Part shown: positions 33,879 through 48,027 of the stretch, one piece after another
How positions within the stretch are numbered: position 1 is the first letter of the stretch
How the letters are laid out: each line of letters opens with the position of its first letter
Assembly (NCBI RefSeq): GCF_000372405.1
Contig: NZ_AQVC01000016.1
Location: forward strand, 1-48,027
Direction: 5' to 3'
Length of the DNA: 48,027 nt
Origin: Porphyromonas somerae DSM 23386
GTDB taxonomy: Bacteria > Bacteroidota > Bacteroidia > Bacteroidales > Porphyromonadaceae
Notes under the pieces: generated by a model
Databases searched by the model: none
The model's input: only the letters and a program-made list of their open reading frames with translations
Told to the model about the DNA's origin: nothing
Translations under genes and position numbers: made by a program

Positions 33879-33886
33879 TAGCTTTG
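33879..33886 (+). promoter_or_regulatory. -7 promoter element of the sigma factor operon
   Basis: TAGCTTTG fits TAnnTTTG and lies 36 bases before the sigma ATG at 33923. It excludes the alternative ATG at 33884. Confidence 0.5.
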
Positions 33887-33922
33887 TTATGGTCTCAACG
33901 GCAAAGCTACTTACAAGCTAGT

Positions 33923-34525
33923 ATGAGAAGAGATGATCGTGAGAGTCAGATAGTAGAGCTATTAGAGTATGATTTAGAGGCGGCTTTTGTACAACTCTAT
34001 AGTTTGTATGGTAAGTTACTCTTAGGGGTAGCTTATCGCTATGTCGCTGACCTTGACATTTCTCAAGACATACTGCAGGAATCTATGATGAAAGCATTCT
34101 ATAAGATTGATTCTTATCACCATGTGAAAAAAGGAGGATTGCTTGCTTGGCTTAAAAGAATTGTAATAAATGAATCCCTTAACTACCTAAATAGCTTTAA
34201 TGTGAGGATGATGAGCTCTTACGAAGAAGAGACGATCAACTCGATAAGTGACGAGGATAGTAGTGATGATGTTGCTTTTATTAATAAAATAGATATAAAT
34301 GTACTATCTGGATTAATTGCTGAACTTCCTGAGGGTTATAGGGTAGTGCTAAACATGTATGCCATTGAAGGTTATAGCCATAGGGAAATAGCAGCTATAT
34401 TGGGAATTAAAGAGGGGTCAGCCTCATCTAGGTATCACCGTGCTAAACAAGAATTAATTAGAAGAGTTGAGAGATGGAAAAAAGAGAGAGAACAGACAAA
34501 AGGGGTGATTGGGAAAAAGCCCTAA
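33923..34525 (+). CDS. ECF-type RNA polymerase sigma factor
   Basis: The 200-residue protein has region 2 (DLEAAFVQLYSLYGKLLLGVAYRYVAD, then ISQDILQESMMKAFYKIDSY) and region 4 (LPEGYRVVLNMYAIEGYSHREIAAILGIKEGSASSRYHRAKQEL). Such sigma factors direct transcription of envelope or uptake genes and are held inactive by an anti-sigma protein. It overlaps the next gene by 52 bases, so they are coupled. I start at ATG 33923 because a -7 element sits at 33879-33886. The operon runs sigma, anti-sigma/barrel, TonB receptor, DUF4249. Confidence 0.9.
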   Translation: MRRDDRESQIVELLEYDLEAAFVQLYSLYGKLLLGVAYRYVADLDISQDILQESMMKAFYKIDSYHHVKKGGLLAWLKRIVINESLNYLNSFNVRMMSSYEEETINSISDEDSSDDVAFINKIDINVLSGLIAELPEGYRVVLNMYAIEGYSHREIAAILGIKEGSASSRYHRAKQELIRRVERWKKEREQTKGVIGKKP

Positions 34526-35604
34526 GTCGTCGATTCCAAAACTTTGAGCCACCTATTTCTGAATTACCTCCATTATCTTTTCCCCCAAAAAAGTATTCTC
34601 TTTTTAAGTGGAGATGGGTGGCGACAGCTACATCAGTAGTAGCTGCTATTATTTTCTTTTTGTTCTTGATAAGAGAAAACACTCAAGAGCCACATATTCT
34701 ACATGACACCTTACCTACTTCTCGCGTGGTTGCTATGAATAATGAGGAAAGAAAGATTGTGGCTTCTTCTAGTAGACAATATCCTGATATTCCTATTGGA
34801 AGCTATAGACCAAGATCGGAGAGTAATCGTGAGATGACAACCGTTGTCTCTGAAAAAACTGACCATAACAATATATGGACTGAGGAGGCGAAAGAAATTG
34901 TTGTACAGAACGATGATATTGATACAAAAGATGATAGCAGTGCTGGTGGTTTACTCGATAGGTCATCAGAGAAACTATTGGGCAATAACCTTAGGTTTTC
35001 CTCTCAATCAAAAAGGCCTATTAGGCTATCTCTATTTACATCTGGTTTGTCTTTGAATACTAATACAGTCACTATGCCAAGAGTGGGTGATGGGATATTT
35101 AAAGGACAACAAGATAGTTATTCTGTTCGCGAGACTCCGATGTTTGAAGTAGGAAGCTCTGTATTATTCCCCATCACTCGACGATGGTCACTTCAAACTG
35201 GTCTTAATTATTCGTGGTACCGTATTGAGATCAAGGATAACAGTTTTGGCTCTAAGGACGACTATATTTTAGATGTCCACTCTCTAGGAATTCCTTTGGA
35301 TATACAATACACAATTTACAATGCAAAAACATGGAGAATGTATGGTCAATATGGTGTTGGGATAAATATTCCATTCAAATCCACTATTACTGGTTCAGCG
35401 GTAAGCGAAGGAGGTGCTACTGTTTCGCTTGATACATCACTCGCTTTTGGAATGGAGTATAATATAACTCATCAGATTGGGCTATATACCTCTTTGGGTG
35501 TCACATACGATTTGCTTCAACTGCAAAGTAATTTGCCTAGTGCTGAAATATCTAGATGGCATGGAATGGTTGAAGCTGGTATCAGATTTAATATAAATAG
35601 ATAG
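34474..35604 (+). CDS. Anti-sigma-like protein fused to a C-terminal outer-membrane barrel
   Basis: The 376-residue protein has a short charged cytoplasmic part (1-46, with WEKALSRRFQNFEPPISE), one membrane helix (47-66), a 117-residue Ser/Asp/Glu/Lys-rich linker (67-183) and a C-terminal beta-rich domain (184-376). That domain has alternating amphipathic strands (RWSLQTGLNYSWYRIEI, YGQYGVGINIPF, GLYTSLGVTYDLLQL) and an aromatic-rich, GIRFNINR-type end like small outer-membrane barrels. This domain order is typical of Bacteroidetes proteins encoded after ECF sigma factors. If both ends insert, one chain would cross the whole envelope. It overlaps the sigma gene by 52 bases. Confidence 0.75.
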   Translation: MEKRERTDKRGDWEKALSRRFQNFEPPISELPPLSFPPKKYSLFKWRWVATATSVVAAIIFFLFLIRENTQEPHILHDTLPTSRVVAMNNEERKIVASSSRQYPDIPIGSYRPRSESNREMTTVVSEKTDHNNIWTEEAKEIVVQNDDIDTKDDSSAGGLLDRSSEKLLGNNLRFSSQSKRPIRLSLFTSGLSLNTNTVTMPRVGDGIFKGQQDSYSVRETPMFEVGSSVLFPITRRWSLQTGLNYSWYRIEIKDNSFGSKDDYILDVHSLGIPLDIQYTIYNAKTWRMYGQYGVGINIPFKSTITGSAVSEGGATVSLDTSLAFGMEYNITHQIGLYTSLGVTYDLLQLQSNLPSAEISRWHGMVEAGIRFNINR

Positions 35605-35615
35605 GTAAAACAAGT

Positions 35616-37826
35616 ATGAAAAGGATACTGATACTTGTAGTATTGAGCTTTACAAGTATTTCTGTAGCATTAGCTCAAGGAGTGCTGTATGGAAAGGTGG
35701 TTGATAGTAACAGCAAAGAGCCTCTTATTGGTGCTGTGGTTAGTTGCGGTGATATAAGTGTTGCAACAGACCAATATGGCTTCTATAGCTTGCACCTAAA
35801 TACAGCTGACGTTGTTGTGGTTGAATATGCTTTTTTAGGGTATGAAACAAAGACTTACTCTTTGCAACTATTAGAGGATAAGTTGATGAATGTAGAGCTG
35901 GAGGAAGGCTTAGTTGTGTTACCTGAAGTGGTTGTAAAGAAGACTACTTCAAAAAGAGAAATTGGTAGAATCCATATACCCACATCTACAATTAACACTA
36001 CTCCTGCCTTACTTGCTGAAGCTGACCCGATAAAGGTGTTTCAGTATCTACCAAGCATACAGCCAGCTAATGAGGGACAAAGTAATAGTGTTATTAGAGG
36101 TCAAGCGCCAGAAGCAACACTGCTTATTATAGATGGGATTAATATTTACAATAGCAATCATGCTATGGGCTTACTCTCTACGGTCAATGCCGAAGCCGTG
36201 AAAGATATGACTTTTTACAATGGATATCAGCCAGCATCGCTAGGAGGAAGGATGGGTGGTGTCATCAAAATTCAAACAAAGGATGGAGACTTGCAAAATC
36301 TGAGAGGCAACATATCGGTCGGAGTCATCTCTGCAAGAGCTAATATAGAGGTGCCGATTATTAAAGATAAATTGAGCCTTAGTCTGGCAGGGCGACGCTC
36401 ACTCATAGACTTATTTATCCCTTTAGCCACTAAAGATCAGGAGGACAAAACGAACTTTCTCTTTTATGATTCAAATATGAAAGTCTCCTATAAACCTAAT
36501 AGCAGACTTTCAATCGCACTTAGCGGATTATTAAGTGGGGATAAATTGTGGTCTCAGTCTATGGATAAATACGCCAATAAGTCTAATAATCAGAATTGGA
36601 GATGGGGTACCTACGGTGGTAGCCTCAATGCCAATTATATTATTTCACCAAAATGGAGTAGTCAATTAACCGTGTCAGCTTCAGAATTCTGGAGACAAGA
36701 ACAGATTTCTGTACAAGGGAAAAATGATAAAATGCCTCTAGAACAAAAGCACAAAAATAAGGTGTCTGAATTTAATGCAAATTGGAGCAATAAGTTTTAC
36801 TTATATAATCAGCTTACACTACATACTGGCATAGGTGCAATATATCGACTAGCGTCAATAGCTCAGGCTGACCAAGTAAGCTTTTGGGAGGGGAGCGTCT
36901 CGTTTGATCTGTATTGGAATATCACTGCTTGGTTGAGAGCTCAAGGAGGATTAAGATTAGAATATCCATATTCTGTCCTTTCTCCAAGAGTAGCTATCTC
37001 CGCAGATATAAACCCAAAAACCAATGCAGAGGTGACATATAGCAGAACATCACAGCGTATGCTGACAGCAACAACTAATAATAGCATTCTACAGTCAGAT
37101 ATTTGGTTTGCTCCAAGTAGTCAATTCCCACCTTCTATTTCAGACCAAATTGGGGTCACAGTATATAGTAATCCACTCAGATGGCTTCGCTGTTCATTAG
37201 GAGGTTACTACATCAATATGAACCGACTGGTAGAGTATAAGGAGGGATTTGTAAGATTAGATAACTACAAACAGATACACGATAGATTATCAGCAGGAAA
37301 GGGTTATTCGTATGGACTAGAGATATTGTTAGAAGCTAAGTGGCAGGGTATAGCAACGAACATTTCATACAGCTACACGAAGGTGAGGCATCTTTTTAGT
37401 GAAATCAATGGTGGTGAATGGTATAGGCCATACTACGACCGTCCTCACAGATTAATACTCTCTACAAGCTATCAAATAAATGATAAGTGGCTTTTATCTG
37501 CAGCATGGAATTATAGCTCAGGGAGTATCCAAACGGTTCCATTGGAGGTTCTGCCCATTGCACTGTCCTATCCTAATGAGTTGACACATCGAATAGAGCA
37601 AGTATCTGAGAAAAACAATTATCGATTACCTAGCTATCACAGATTGGATATAGCAGTAAACTATAAACACGGAGGTTGGTCTTTTGCTCTTTCTGTCTAC
37701 AACGCATACAATAGACAAAATGTGTATAGAGCAGTAATTGATACCGACGAAAATGATTTAAAGAGAATCAAGGGAATGACACTTTTGCCGATTATACCTG
37801 GACTTAACATCAAGTACTCATTTTGA
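35616..37826 (+). CDS. TonB-dependent receptor with CarboxypepD_reg-like domain
   Basis: The 736-residue outer-membrane protein has a signal peptide ending ALAQ, an N-terminal Ig-like domain (about 22-105, VLYGKVVDSNSKEPLIGAVV), a plug domain (about 130-235, with QYLPSIQPANEGQSNSVIRG and LLIIDGINIYN) and a barrel ending in the required Phe (IKYSF). It likely imports or anchors a substrate with the next protein, a DUF4249 lipoprotein. The adjoining sigma/anti-sigma pair suggests regulation of this uptake system. It is 11 bases after the barrel gene. Confidence 0.92.
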   Translation: MKRILILVVLSFTSISVALAQGVLYGKVVDSNSKEPLIGAVVSCGDISVATDQYGFYSLHLNTADVVVVEYAFLGYETKTYSLQLLEDKLMNVELEEGLVVLPEVVVKKTTSKREIGRIHIPTSTINTTPALLAEADPIKVFQYLPSIQPANEGQSNSVIRGQAPEATLLIIDGINIYNSNHAMGLLSTVNAEAVKDMTFYNGYQPASLGGRMGGVIKIQTKDGDLQNLRGNISVGVISARANIEVPIIKDKLSLSLAGRRSLIDLFIPLATKDQEDKTNFLFYDSNMKVSYKPNSRLSIALSGLLSGDKLWSQSMDKYANKSNNQNWRWGTYGGSLNANYIISPKWSSQLTVSASEFWRQEQISVQGKNDKMPLEQKHKNKVSEFNANWSNKFYLYNQLTLHTGIGAIYRLASIAQADQVSFWEGSVSFDLYWNITAWLRAQGGLRLEYPYSVLSPRVAISADINPKTNAEVTYSRTSQRMLTATTNNSILQSDIWFAPSSQFPPSISDQIGVTVYSNPLRWLRCSLGGYYINMNRLVEYKEGFVRLDNYKQIHDRLSAGKGYSYGLEILLEAKWQGIATNISYSYTKVRHLFSEINGGEWYRPYYDRPHRLILSTSYQINDKWLLSAAWNYSSGSIQTVPLEVLPIALSYPNELTHRIEQVSEKNNYRLPSYHRLDIAVNYKHGGWSFALSVYNAYNRQNVYRAVIDTDENDLKRIKGMTLLPIIPGLNIKYSF

Positions 37827-37828
37827 TT

Positions 37829-38728
37829 ATGAATAAAATAACAATACTATTGGGACTCCTCGTGCTTTTTTTTACTAGCTGCTTCAATGGAAGTAGAGAA
37901 TTGGAAGTGCCTAAAAGCAAGCATATTTACATCAATTCAATCTCTTCAGCATCTTCCACTGAACTCAGAGTTAAAGCAGGAATTACTATACCTCTAATAG
38001 GAGCAAATGGTAATAGTGAAAATGATATAGAGTTGAGTGCTCACCACAATAGCACCCCTATTGTGGTAAAGAAGGATGGAGCAAGCTTTATTATAAAGCT
38101 TGATAGAGAACTAAATGCAAATGATGAGATATCCTTAATCGCTACATCAGAGGGAATCCCCTCCATTTCAACTGTTGCTAGGGTACTTGATGCTCCTAAA
38201 CTGCTCAGAGCTAAAGGAGAATGGGTTCATTTTGATGAAGGTAGCAGTAGAGTGCAAGTAAAGCTTAGCATTGAGCCAACAAAGGAGGTTGCATATTATC
38301 GACTTATTGTACGTAGCAAATGGTATTCAGAAAGCTTAGGAGTGTCACCAGGAACTTTATTAGAACGAAAAATAGTTACATTAGGTAATCCTCTATTTCC
38401 TCAGCAAAAAGATCAACTCTTTAATGAAGTTAACAATGCTCCTTTTGCACTCTTATCTTTGAAAAATGAGTCGGACGTGACTTTTAGCTATTATGACGTA
38501 AAGCTTGAAAACTCACCAGATGCACCAGTGAAAATGGATTGGGAGTATTCGGCAGAAGTTGAGCTACAGCGGATTTCAAAAGATTATTACCTATACTTAC
38601 TCACTTGTATGGATAGTGAAAATAACAATGCCTTTGAAAACCCTATAAAGATTCATTCGAATATTATTGGAGGGTTTGGTATTTTTGAAATATACACACC
38701 TCTGACAACTCCCATACTAATGAAGTAG
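37829..38728 (+). CDS. DUF4249 lipoprotein, receptor partner
   Basis: The 299-residue lipoprotein has a lipobox ending LFFTSC. It matches DUF4249, which typically follows a CarboxypepD_reg TonB receptor, and carries the family C-terminal signature ENPIKIHSNIIGGFGIFEIY. I start at ATG 37829 rather than the upstream TTG at 37823. The start lies just after the receptor stop (37824-37826), so the two genes are coupled. It is presumed to be a surface component that binds ligand for the receptor. Confidence 0.87.
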   Translation: MNKITILLGLLVLFFTSCFNGSRELEVPKSKHIYINSISSASSTELRVKAGITIPLIGANGNSENDIELSAHHNSTPIVVKKDGASFIIKLDRELNANDEISLIATSEGIPSISTVARVLDAPKLLRAKGEWVHFDEGSSRVQVKLSIEPTKEVAYYRLIVRSKWYSESLGVSPGTLLERKIVTLGNPLFPQQKDQLFNEVNNAPFALLSLKNESDVTFSYYDVKLENSPDAPVKMDWEYSAEVELQRISKDYYLYLLTCMDSENNNAFENPIKIHSNIIGGFGIFEIYTPLTTPILMK

Positions 38729-38768
38729 ATCGTTCTGAAGGTGGTAACATTCCTCTACTTATTCTGGT

Positions 38769-38795
38769 AAATGTGCTGAGGCTTTGTGCGAAAGA
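38769..38795 (+). mobile_element. Possible small fragment of the MITE-like repeat
   Basis: AAATGTGCTGAGGCTTTG, followed by TGCGAAAGA, resembles the internal AAATGTGCTGAGACTTTG block of copies A, D and E. Only about 27 bases match and no ends are present, so it may be chance. Nothing else is identifiable between 38729 and the kbl promoter. Confidence 0.3.
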
Positions 38796-38921
38796 GCCAA
38801 AGTCATATTGGTTCAATTCTATATCTTAATCAACGAAGCATAATGTTTCCGTTCAATAACAGCATTGCTGTGATTGAATAAAAATATGGGTGGTTGCTGA
38901 GGTGAATTGTAGAATAATAGG

Positions 38922-38929
38922 TATCTTTG
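38922..38929 (+). promoter_or_regulatory. -7 promoter element of kbl
   Basis: TATCTTTG lies 63 bases before the kbl ATG at 38993 and overlaps the alternative ATG at 38927, so the shorter start is the likely one. Confidence 0.5.
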
Positions 38930-38992
38930 AGGGAACGAAAAATAATAGGTATTCATTACCACACATCTAACTATAAAATTAGTATTAATATT

Positions 38993-40192
38993 ATGTACGG
39001 ATCTATCAAAGCTCACCTTCAGAAAGAGCTAAAAGAGACAAGAGAAGCTGGTCTCTACAAGGAGGAGCGCATCATTACAAGTGAGCAGTTTGCAGAAATT
39101 ACTGTGGATCAAAATGGGGAGCATAAGAAAGTACTCAACTTTTGTGCCAATAACTACCTAGGGCTCTCCAACAACAAGCGACTTCTTAAGGCCGCTAAGG
39201 AGACAATGGACAGACGTGGATTTGGACTATCATCAGTTCGCTTTATCTGCGGTACTATGGATATTCACAAAGAGCTTGAGGCTGCGATCAGTCGCTACTT
39301 CCACACTGAGGATACCATCCTTTATGCTGCTTGCTTTGATGCCAATGGTGGTGTATTTGAGCCACTTCTTACGGATGAGGATGCCATAATTAGTGATAGT
39401 CTTAATCACGCCTCTATTATTGATGGTGTAAGGCTATGTAAAGCAAAGCGCTACCGCTATGCCAATGGCGATATGAAGGAGCTAGAGGAGCGTCTGAAAG
39501 AGGCTCAAGCACAGCGTTTCCGTATCATCGTGACTGATGGTGTCTTCTCCATGGACGGTAATGTGGCTCCTATGGATAAGATCTGTGCTTTGGCTGAGAA
39601 GTACGATGCCCTTGTGATGGTCGACGAGTGCCACTCCGCTGGTGTGGTTGGTAAGACCGGTAGAGGTGTTTCGGAGAAGTTTGACCTTTACGGCCACATT
39701 GATATCATCACTGGTACCCTTGGTAAGGCGTTTGGTGGTGCGGTAGGTGGTTTCACCACTGGTCGTAAGGAGATTATTGAGCTCCTTCGCCAGAGAAGCC
39801 GTCCATATCTATTTAGTAACTCTCTACCTCCTGCAGTTGTGGGTGCTGGTATCGAGCTCTTCAAGATGCTAGAGGAGAGTGATGACCTCCACACTAAGCT
39901 GATGAGTAATGTAGAGCACTTCCGCACCAAGATGCTAGAGCTGGGCTTTGATATCAAGCCTACTCAGAGTGCTATCTGTGCTGTGATGCTTTACGATGCC
40001 CCACTGAGCCAGAAGTTTGCAGCACGTATGCTAGAGGAGGGTATCTATGTGACAGGTTTCTACTATCCAGTGGTACCAAAGGGCGAGGCACGTATCCGTG
40101 TACAGCTCTCTGCTGCCCACGAGCCTGAGCATATTGATAGAGCGGTGGCTGCCTTTGAGAAGGTGGGTCGCGAACTTGGCGTTATTAAGTAA
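38993..40192 (+). CDS. kbl: Glycine C-acetyltransferase (2-amino-3-ketobutyrate CoA ligase)
   Basis: This PLP enzyme converts 2-amino-3-ketobutyrate plus CoA to glycine and acetyl-CoA, the second step of threonine breakdown. From ATG 38993 it is 399 residues, the usual length. Features: NFCANNYLGLSNNKRLLKAA, the VDECHSAGVVGKTGRG segment and K245 in GTLGKAFGGAVGG, the PLP-binding lysine. The in-frame ATG at 38927 would add 22 unrelated residues. No threonine dehydrogenase (tdh) is adjacent. Confidence 0.95.
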   Translation: MYGSIKAHLQKELKETREAGLYKEERIITSEQFAEITVDQNGEHKKVLNFCANNYLGLSNNKRLLKAAKETMDRRGFGLSSVRFICGTMDIHKELEAAISRYFHTEDTILYAACFDANGGVFEPLLTDEDAIISDSLNHASIIDGVRLCKAKRYRYANGDMKELEERLKEAQAQRFRIIVTDGVFSMDGNVAPMDKICALAEKYDALVMVDECHSAGVVGKTGRGVSEKFDLYGHIDIITGTLGKAFGGAVGGFTTGRKEIIELLRQRSRPYLFSNSLPPAVVGAGIELFKMLEESDDLHTKLMSNVEHFRTKMLELGFDIKPTQSAICAVMLYDAPLSQKFAARMLEEGIYVTGFYYPVVPKGEARIRVQLSAAHEPEHIDRAVAAFEKVGRELGVIK

Positions 40193-40244
40193 GCATCATT
40201 TGAAAGGATAGACCATAATATTGGCCTATAATGTGATCATTAGG

Positions 40245-40290
40245 AGAAGTGGTGGGCGTGCAGTGGATGCATGCCTGCCACTTCTTTTTA
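40245..40290 (+). terminator. Terminator after kbl
   Basis: AGAAGTGG (40245-40252) pairs with CCACTTCT, with a further GGC/GCC and TGCA/TGCA inner pairing, followed by TTTTTAT. Confidence 0.85.
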
Positions 40291-40295
40291 TATAT

Positions 40296-40403
40296 GAAAC
40301 GGAACTATTTGATACGTGAAACGGAACTATTTGATACGTGAAACGGAACTATTTGATACGTGAAACGAAACTGTTTGATACGTGAAACGGAACGGTTTGG
40401 TGT
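40296..40403. repeat. 22-bp tandem array 4 (GAAACGGAACTATTTGATAC type)
   Basis: Five head-to-tail units start at 40296, 40318, 40340, 40362 and 40384. The first three are identical; the fourth and fifth have a few changes and the fifth fades into GGTTTGG. It lies after the kbl terminator and immediately before lacZ. Confidence 0.9.
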
Positions 40404-40412
40404 AAGGATTAA

Positions 40413-43850
<3,438 letters not shown>

Positions 43851-43888
43851 TAAGTGGAAATAGTGAATTAGCTGGAGAGAGGACCAGC

Positions 43889-43965
43889 GAAGGGGTGCCA
43901 CAACTACTTTGTGAGCTGAGATTATACCCGTAGAACCTGATGTAGATAATGCTACCGTAGGGAGA
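43889..43965 (+). ncRNA. TPP riboswitch aptamer (THI element)
   Basis: The conserved blocks appear in order: GGGGTGCC, GCTGAGATTATACCC, GAACCTGAT, GATAATGC and CGTAGGGAG. The GTAG/CTAC helix around GATAATG replaces the more usual CTGG/CCAG pair, a covarying change that keeps pairing. Thiamine pyrophosphate binding should stop expression of the thiamine genes below. It starts about 30-40 bases after the promoter. Confidence 0.95.
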
Positions 43966-43996
43966 AAGAGGCCTGTTGGGGCTCTTGTAGTTAACG

Positions 43997-44060
43997 AGTA
44001 ACAGCCATAGAGTTGTGTACCTCATTTCGAGGAGACAACTCTATGGCTGTTACTTTATTT
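43997..44060 (+). terminator. Riboswitch expression-platform terminator
   Basis: Perfect 20-bp arms at 43997-44016 and 44035-44054 (AGTAACAGCCATAGAGTTGT and its complement) with an 18-base loop and a T-rich tail (TTATTTT). It ends 6 bases before the thiD start region. This is an unusually long terminator stem for a riboswitch. I could not define the antiterminator with confidence. Confidence 0.85.
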
Positions 44061-44066
44061 TGTATG

Positions 44067-44878
44067 ATGAATGTGAAGTATATACCAACGCTTACGATTG
44101 CTGGCTCCGATAGCTCTGGAGGGGCAGGCATTCAGGCTGACCTCAAGACGATGTCGGCACTCGGGTGCTATGCTATGTCGGTACTTACCGCGGTGACTGC
44201 CCAGAATACGCAAGGGGTATTGGGGGTACAACCGATATCGGAGGAGATTGTGGCTCTGCAGCTTCAAGCAGTTTTGGAAGATATTCCACCCCTAGCCATT
44301 AAGACGGGGATGCTATTTGATGCCGCTATTATTGAGACGGTCGCTACTGCTCTTAAGCATATGGAAATCCCGCTGGTGGTGGATCCTGTAATGGTTGCTA
44401 CAAGTGGTGATCGTCTCCTAAGTAAGGAGGCGGAGGAGGTGCTAAAGCAAAGGTTGCTCCCTTTGTCAACGCTCATTACTCCCAATCTGATGGAGGCGGA
44501 GGTGCTGTCTGGAGTGAAGATAGATTCTCAATCGGCTCTTTATGAGGCGGGTCAATATCTCTTGGCACTGGGCACTAAAGCCGTCTTAATCAAGGGGGGA
44601 CATACGGCCGATACCGAAGCTACGGACTACTTGTTTACCGATAAGGGGGTGACCACCTTTAGTAAGTCGAGAGTGGACACGATGAATACGCATGGTACAG
44701 GTTGCACACTTTCTGCCGCTATTACTGCCTATATTGCTCGTGGACTTTCGCTAGAAAAGGCCATTGAACAGGGCAAGGAGTATCTTTCCGAGGCACTTAA
44801 TTCTGGTAGGATGGTTGCTATTGGCAAAGGCCATGGCCCAGTGGATCACTTTTTCCAACCTCAAAGTAGTATCAAGAG

Positions 44879-44882
<4 letters not shown>
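44067..44882 (+). CDS. thiD: Hydroxymethylpyrimidine/phosphomethylpyrimidine kinase
   Basis: ThiD phosphorylates the pyrimidine branch of thiamine synthesis. The 271-residue protein opens with IPTLTIAGSDSSGGAGIQAD and has LVVDPVMVATSGD, TPNLMEAEVL, VLIKGGH and the terminal NTHGTGCTLSAAI anion-hole motif. I start at ATG 44067 (44064 is equally possible). A start further upstream would lie in the riboswitch terminator hairpin. It overlaps thiE by 4 bases. Confidence 0.93.
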
Positions 44883-47073
<2,191 letters not shown>

Positions 47074-47082
47074 CAAACAAAA

Positions 47083-47850
47083 ATGGAGAAACTAGTATCT
47101 CAAGGGATTATCACCCGTTATTTCGAGAAGTTAAATGATTGTTTGGACCTTGATGTTGCCATTGTTGGCGGAGGTCCATCTGGCATTGTCGCTGCTTACT
47201 ATCTGGCAAAGGCCGGGCTTAAGGTAGCACAATTCGACCGCAAGCTCTCCCCCGGTGGTGGTATGTGGGGTGGGGCAATGATGTTCAATGAAATTGTGAT
47301 CCAAGAGGAAGCCCTTGAGATCATTAAGGAGATGGGCATCAATTATGAGCCATACCAAGATAAACTCTATACCATGGACTCTGTAGAGAGCACTGCGGCA
47401 CTTCTGTACAATGCAGTACATGCCGGTGCACGCATATTCAATTGCTACAGTGTGGAGGATGTGGTGTATAAGGAGAATAGGATCAGTGGCGTTGTGGTTA
47501 ATTGGACCCCCGTACTTCGTGAAGGGATGCACGTAGACCCCCTCAATATTATGGCCAAGTATGTGATCGATGGCACTGGCCATGATAGCGAGATCTGTCG
47601 GGTAGTGGCTAAGAAGAATGGAGCTACTCTCAATACTAGCACTGGTGGTGTGGTAGGTGAGCAATCACTTGACGTGATAACTGGCGAGAAGATGGTAGTC
47701 GAAGGGACTAAAGAGATCTACCCAGGCCTCTATGTCTGCGGTATGGCCTCTTCTGCTGTTTATGGTACCCCACGTATGGGCCCTATCTTTGGAGGTATGC
47801 TGATGAGCGGTAAGAAAGTAGCCAATCTAATCATTGACCAATTGAAGTAA
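47083..47850 (+). CDS. thi4: Thi4-family thiazole synthase, histidine (sulfide-type) variant
   Basis: The 255-residue flavin-fold protein has a dinucleotide-binding segment VAIVGGGPSGIVAAYYL, a glycine-rich SPGGGMWGGAMM loop, and YVIDGTGHDSE and GTPRMGPIFGGMLMSGKK near the C-terminus. Thi4 makes the thiazole phosphate of thiamine from NAD and glycine. The residue matching the suicide cysteine of yeast THI4 is H150 in EGMHVDP, as in catalytic archaeal enzymes that take sulfide as sulfur donor. Given this, thiG, thiH and thiS/F are not needed, and none is in the window. It follows thiC by 9 bases. Confidence 0.92.
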   Translation: MEKLVSQGIITRYFEKLNDCLDLDVAIVGGGPSGIVAAYYLAKAGLKVAQFDRKLSPGGGMWGGAMMFNEIVIQEEALEIIKEMGINYEPYQDKLYTMDSVESTAALLYNAVHAGARIFNCYSVEDVVYKENRISGVVVNWTPVLREGMHVDPLNIMAKYVIDGTGHDSEICRVVAKKNGATLNTSTGGVVGEQSLDVITGEKMVVEGTKEIYPGLYVCGMASSAVYGTPRMGPIFGGMLMSGKKVANLIIDQLK

Positions 47851-47882
47851 TCACTCTATTCTATGAGGTGTGCTAGCCATTT

Positions 47883-48027
47883 GAGAATGTTGCACGAAGT
47901 GCCATTCTCGCACATTTGATTCAAATGTGCTGAGACTTTGCACGAAGGATGAGATGCAAGGCGCTGAGGGTGAGGGTGCTGGGAGCGTACTCACGTACGT
48001 GACCGAGCCCGAATCCCGAAAGCAACG
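47883..48027 (+). mobile_element. MITE-like repeat, copy E (cut by window end)
   Basis: Starts GAGAATGTTGCACGAAG at 47883 and is oriented as copy A. It follows the short-form sequence to AAGCAACG at the window end; about 25-30 further bases, including the right terminal repeat, should lie beyond. The internal hairpin GCACATTTGA/TCAAATGTGC is intact. It lies 33 bases after the thi4 stop. Confidence 0.85.

Noticed and set aside
43967-43996. Antiterminator hairpin in the TPP riboswitch leader
   Set aside because: AAGAG...CTCTT can pair with one mismatch, but it does not overlap the terminator arm, so I could not show it competes.

Overview
The window looks like a Bacteroidales chromosome segment, most like Porphyromonas. 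Evidence: Bacteroidetes-type promoters (TTTG, 19-20 bp, TAnnTTTG) before several genes, a SusD-like protein, GLPGLI-family secreted proteins, a C10 (streptopain-like) protease, DUF4249 and DUF3822 proteins, an rSAM/lipoprotein locus and TonB-dependent receptors with carboxypeptidase-like N-terminal domains. I cannot name the species from sequence alone.

Layout. 1-2771: an unidentified gene end, a SusD-like protein whose lipoprotein signal is replaced by a long inverted repeat, and a SusCD-associated metallohydrolase-like lipoprotein with a destroyed HExxH motif. 3048-9702: a five-gene wall/division block (ftsL-like, ftsI, murE, mraY, murD), lacking the usual mraZ/rsmH before it and ftsW-murG-murC-ftsQAZ after it. 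9716-10645: small winged-helix gene, strong terminator, a MITE-like repeat, a 22-bp-period array and tRNA-Asp. 10743-14781: DUF4253 membrane protein, rSAM/lipoprotein operon with two YGTP-motif lipoproteins, and an Mrr-type endonuclease. 14798-16430: decayed repeat, internally deleted mgtE, tRNA-Leu(CAG), tRNA-Leu(GAG), initiator tRNA and two more MITE copies. 16551-22730: enolase, two tandem GLPGLI paralogs with duplicated promoters, and their outer-membrane receptor-like partner. 22787-25190 (minus): a BlaI repressor and M56 sensor pair, the sensor ending in three exact-length 111-residue TonB-C-like repeats, with two TACGA-N5-TCGTA dyads on the promoter. 25281-25806: a 22-bp-period array and a large multi-hairpin palindrome.

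25892-29815 (minus): an apparently exported uroporphyrinogen-III methyltransferase/HemD-like protein with a flavinylation-like C-terminal tail, GlsB-like membrane protein, rsmD, DUF3822 and a membrane-anchored protein. 29967-31409: RecD-like helicase. 31751-33742: C10 protease and small lipoprotein. 33923-38728: ECF sigma factor, an anti-sigma-like protein carrying a C-terminal outer-membrane barrel, a TonB receptor and a DUF4249 lipoprotein. 38993-43826: kbl and a secreted GH2 beta-galactosidase, separated by another 22-bp array. 43819-47850: a TPP-riboswitch-controlled thiamine operon, thiD-thiE-thiC-thi4, using a His-type Thi4 instead of ThiGH.

Two repeat classes run through the intergenic spaces: a MITE-like family (five recognisable copies, the fifth cut by the window edge, plus two decayed pieces) with 17-bp terminal inverted repeats, and four arrays of different sequence that all share a 22-bp period. 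No transposase or CRISPR-cas gene is present in the window.
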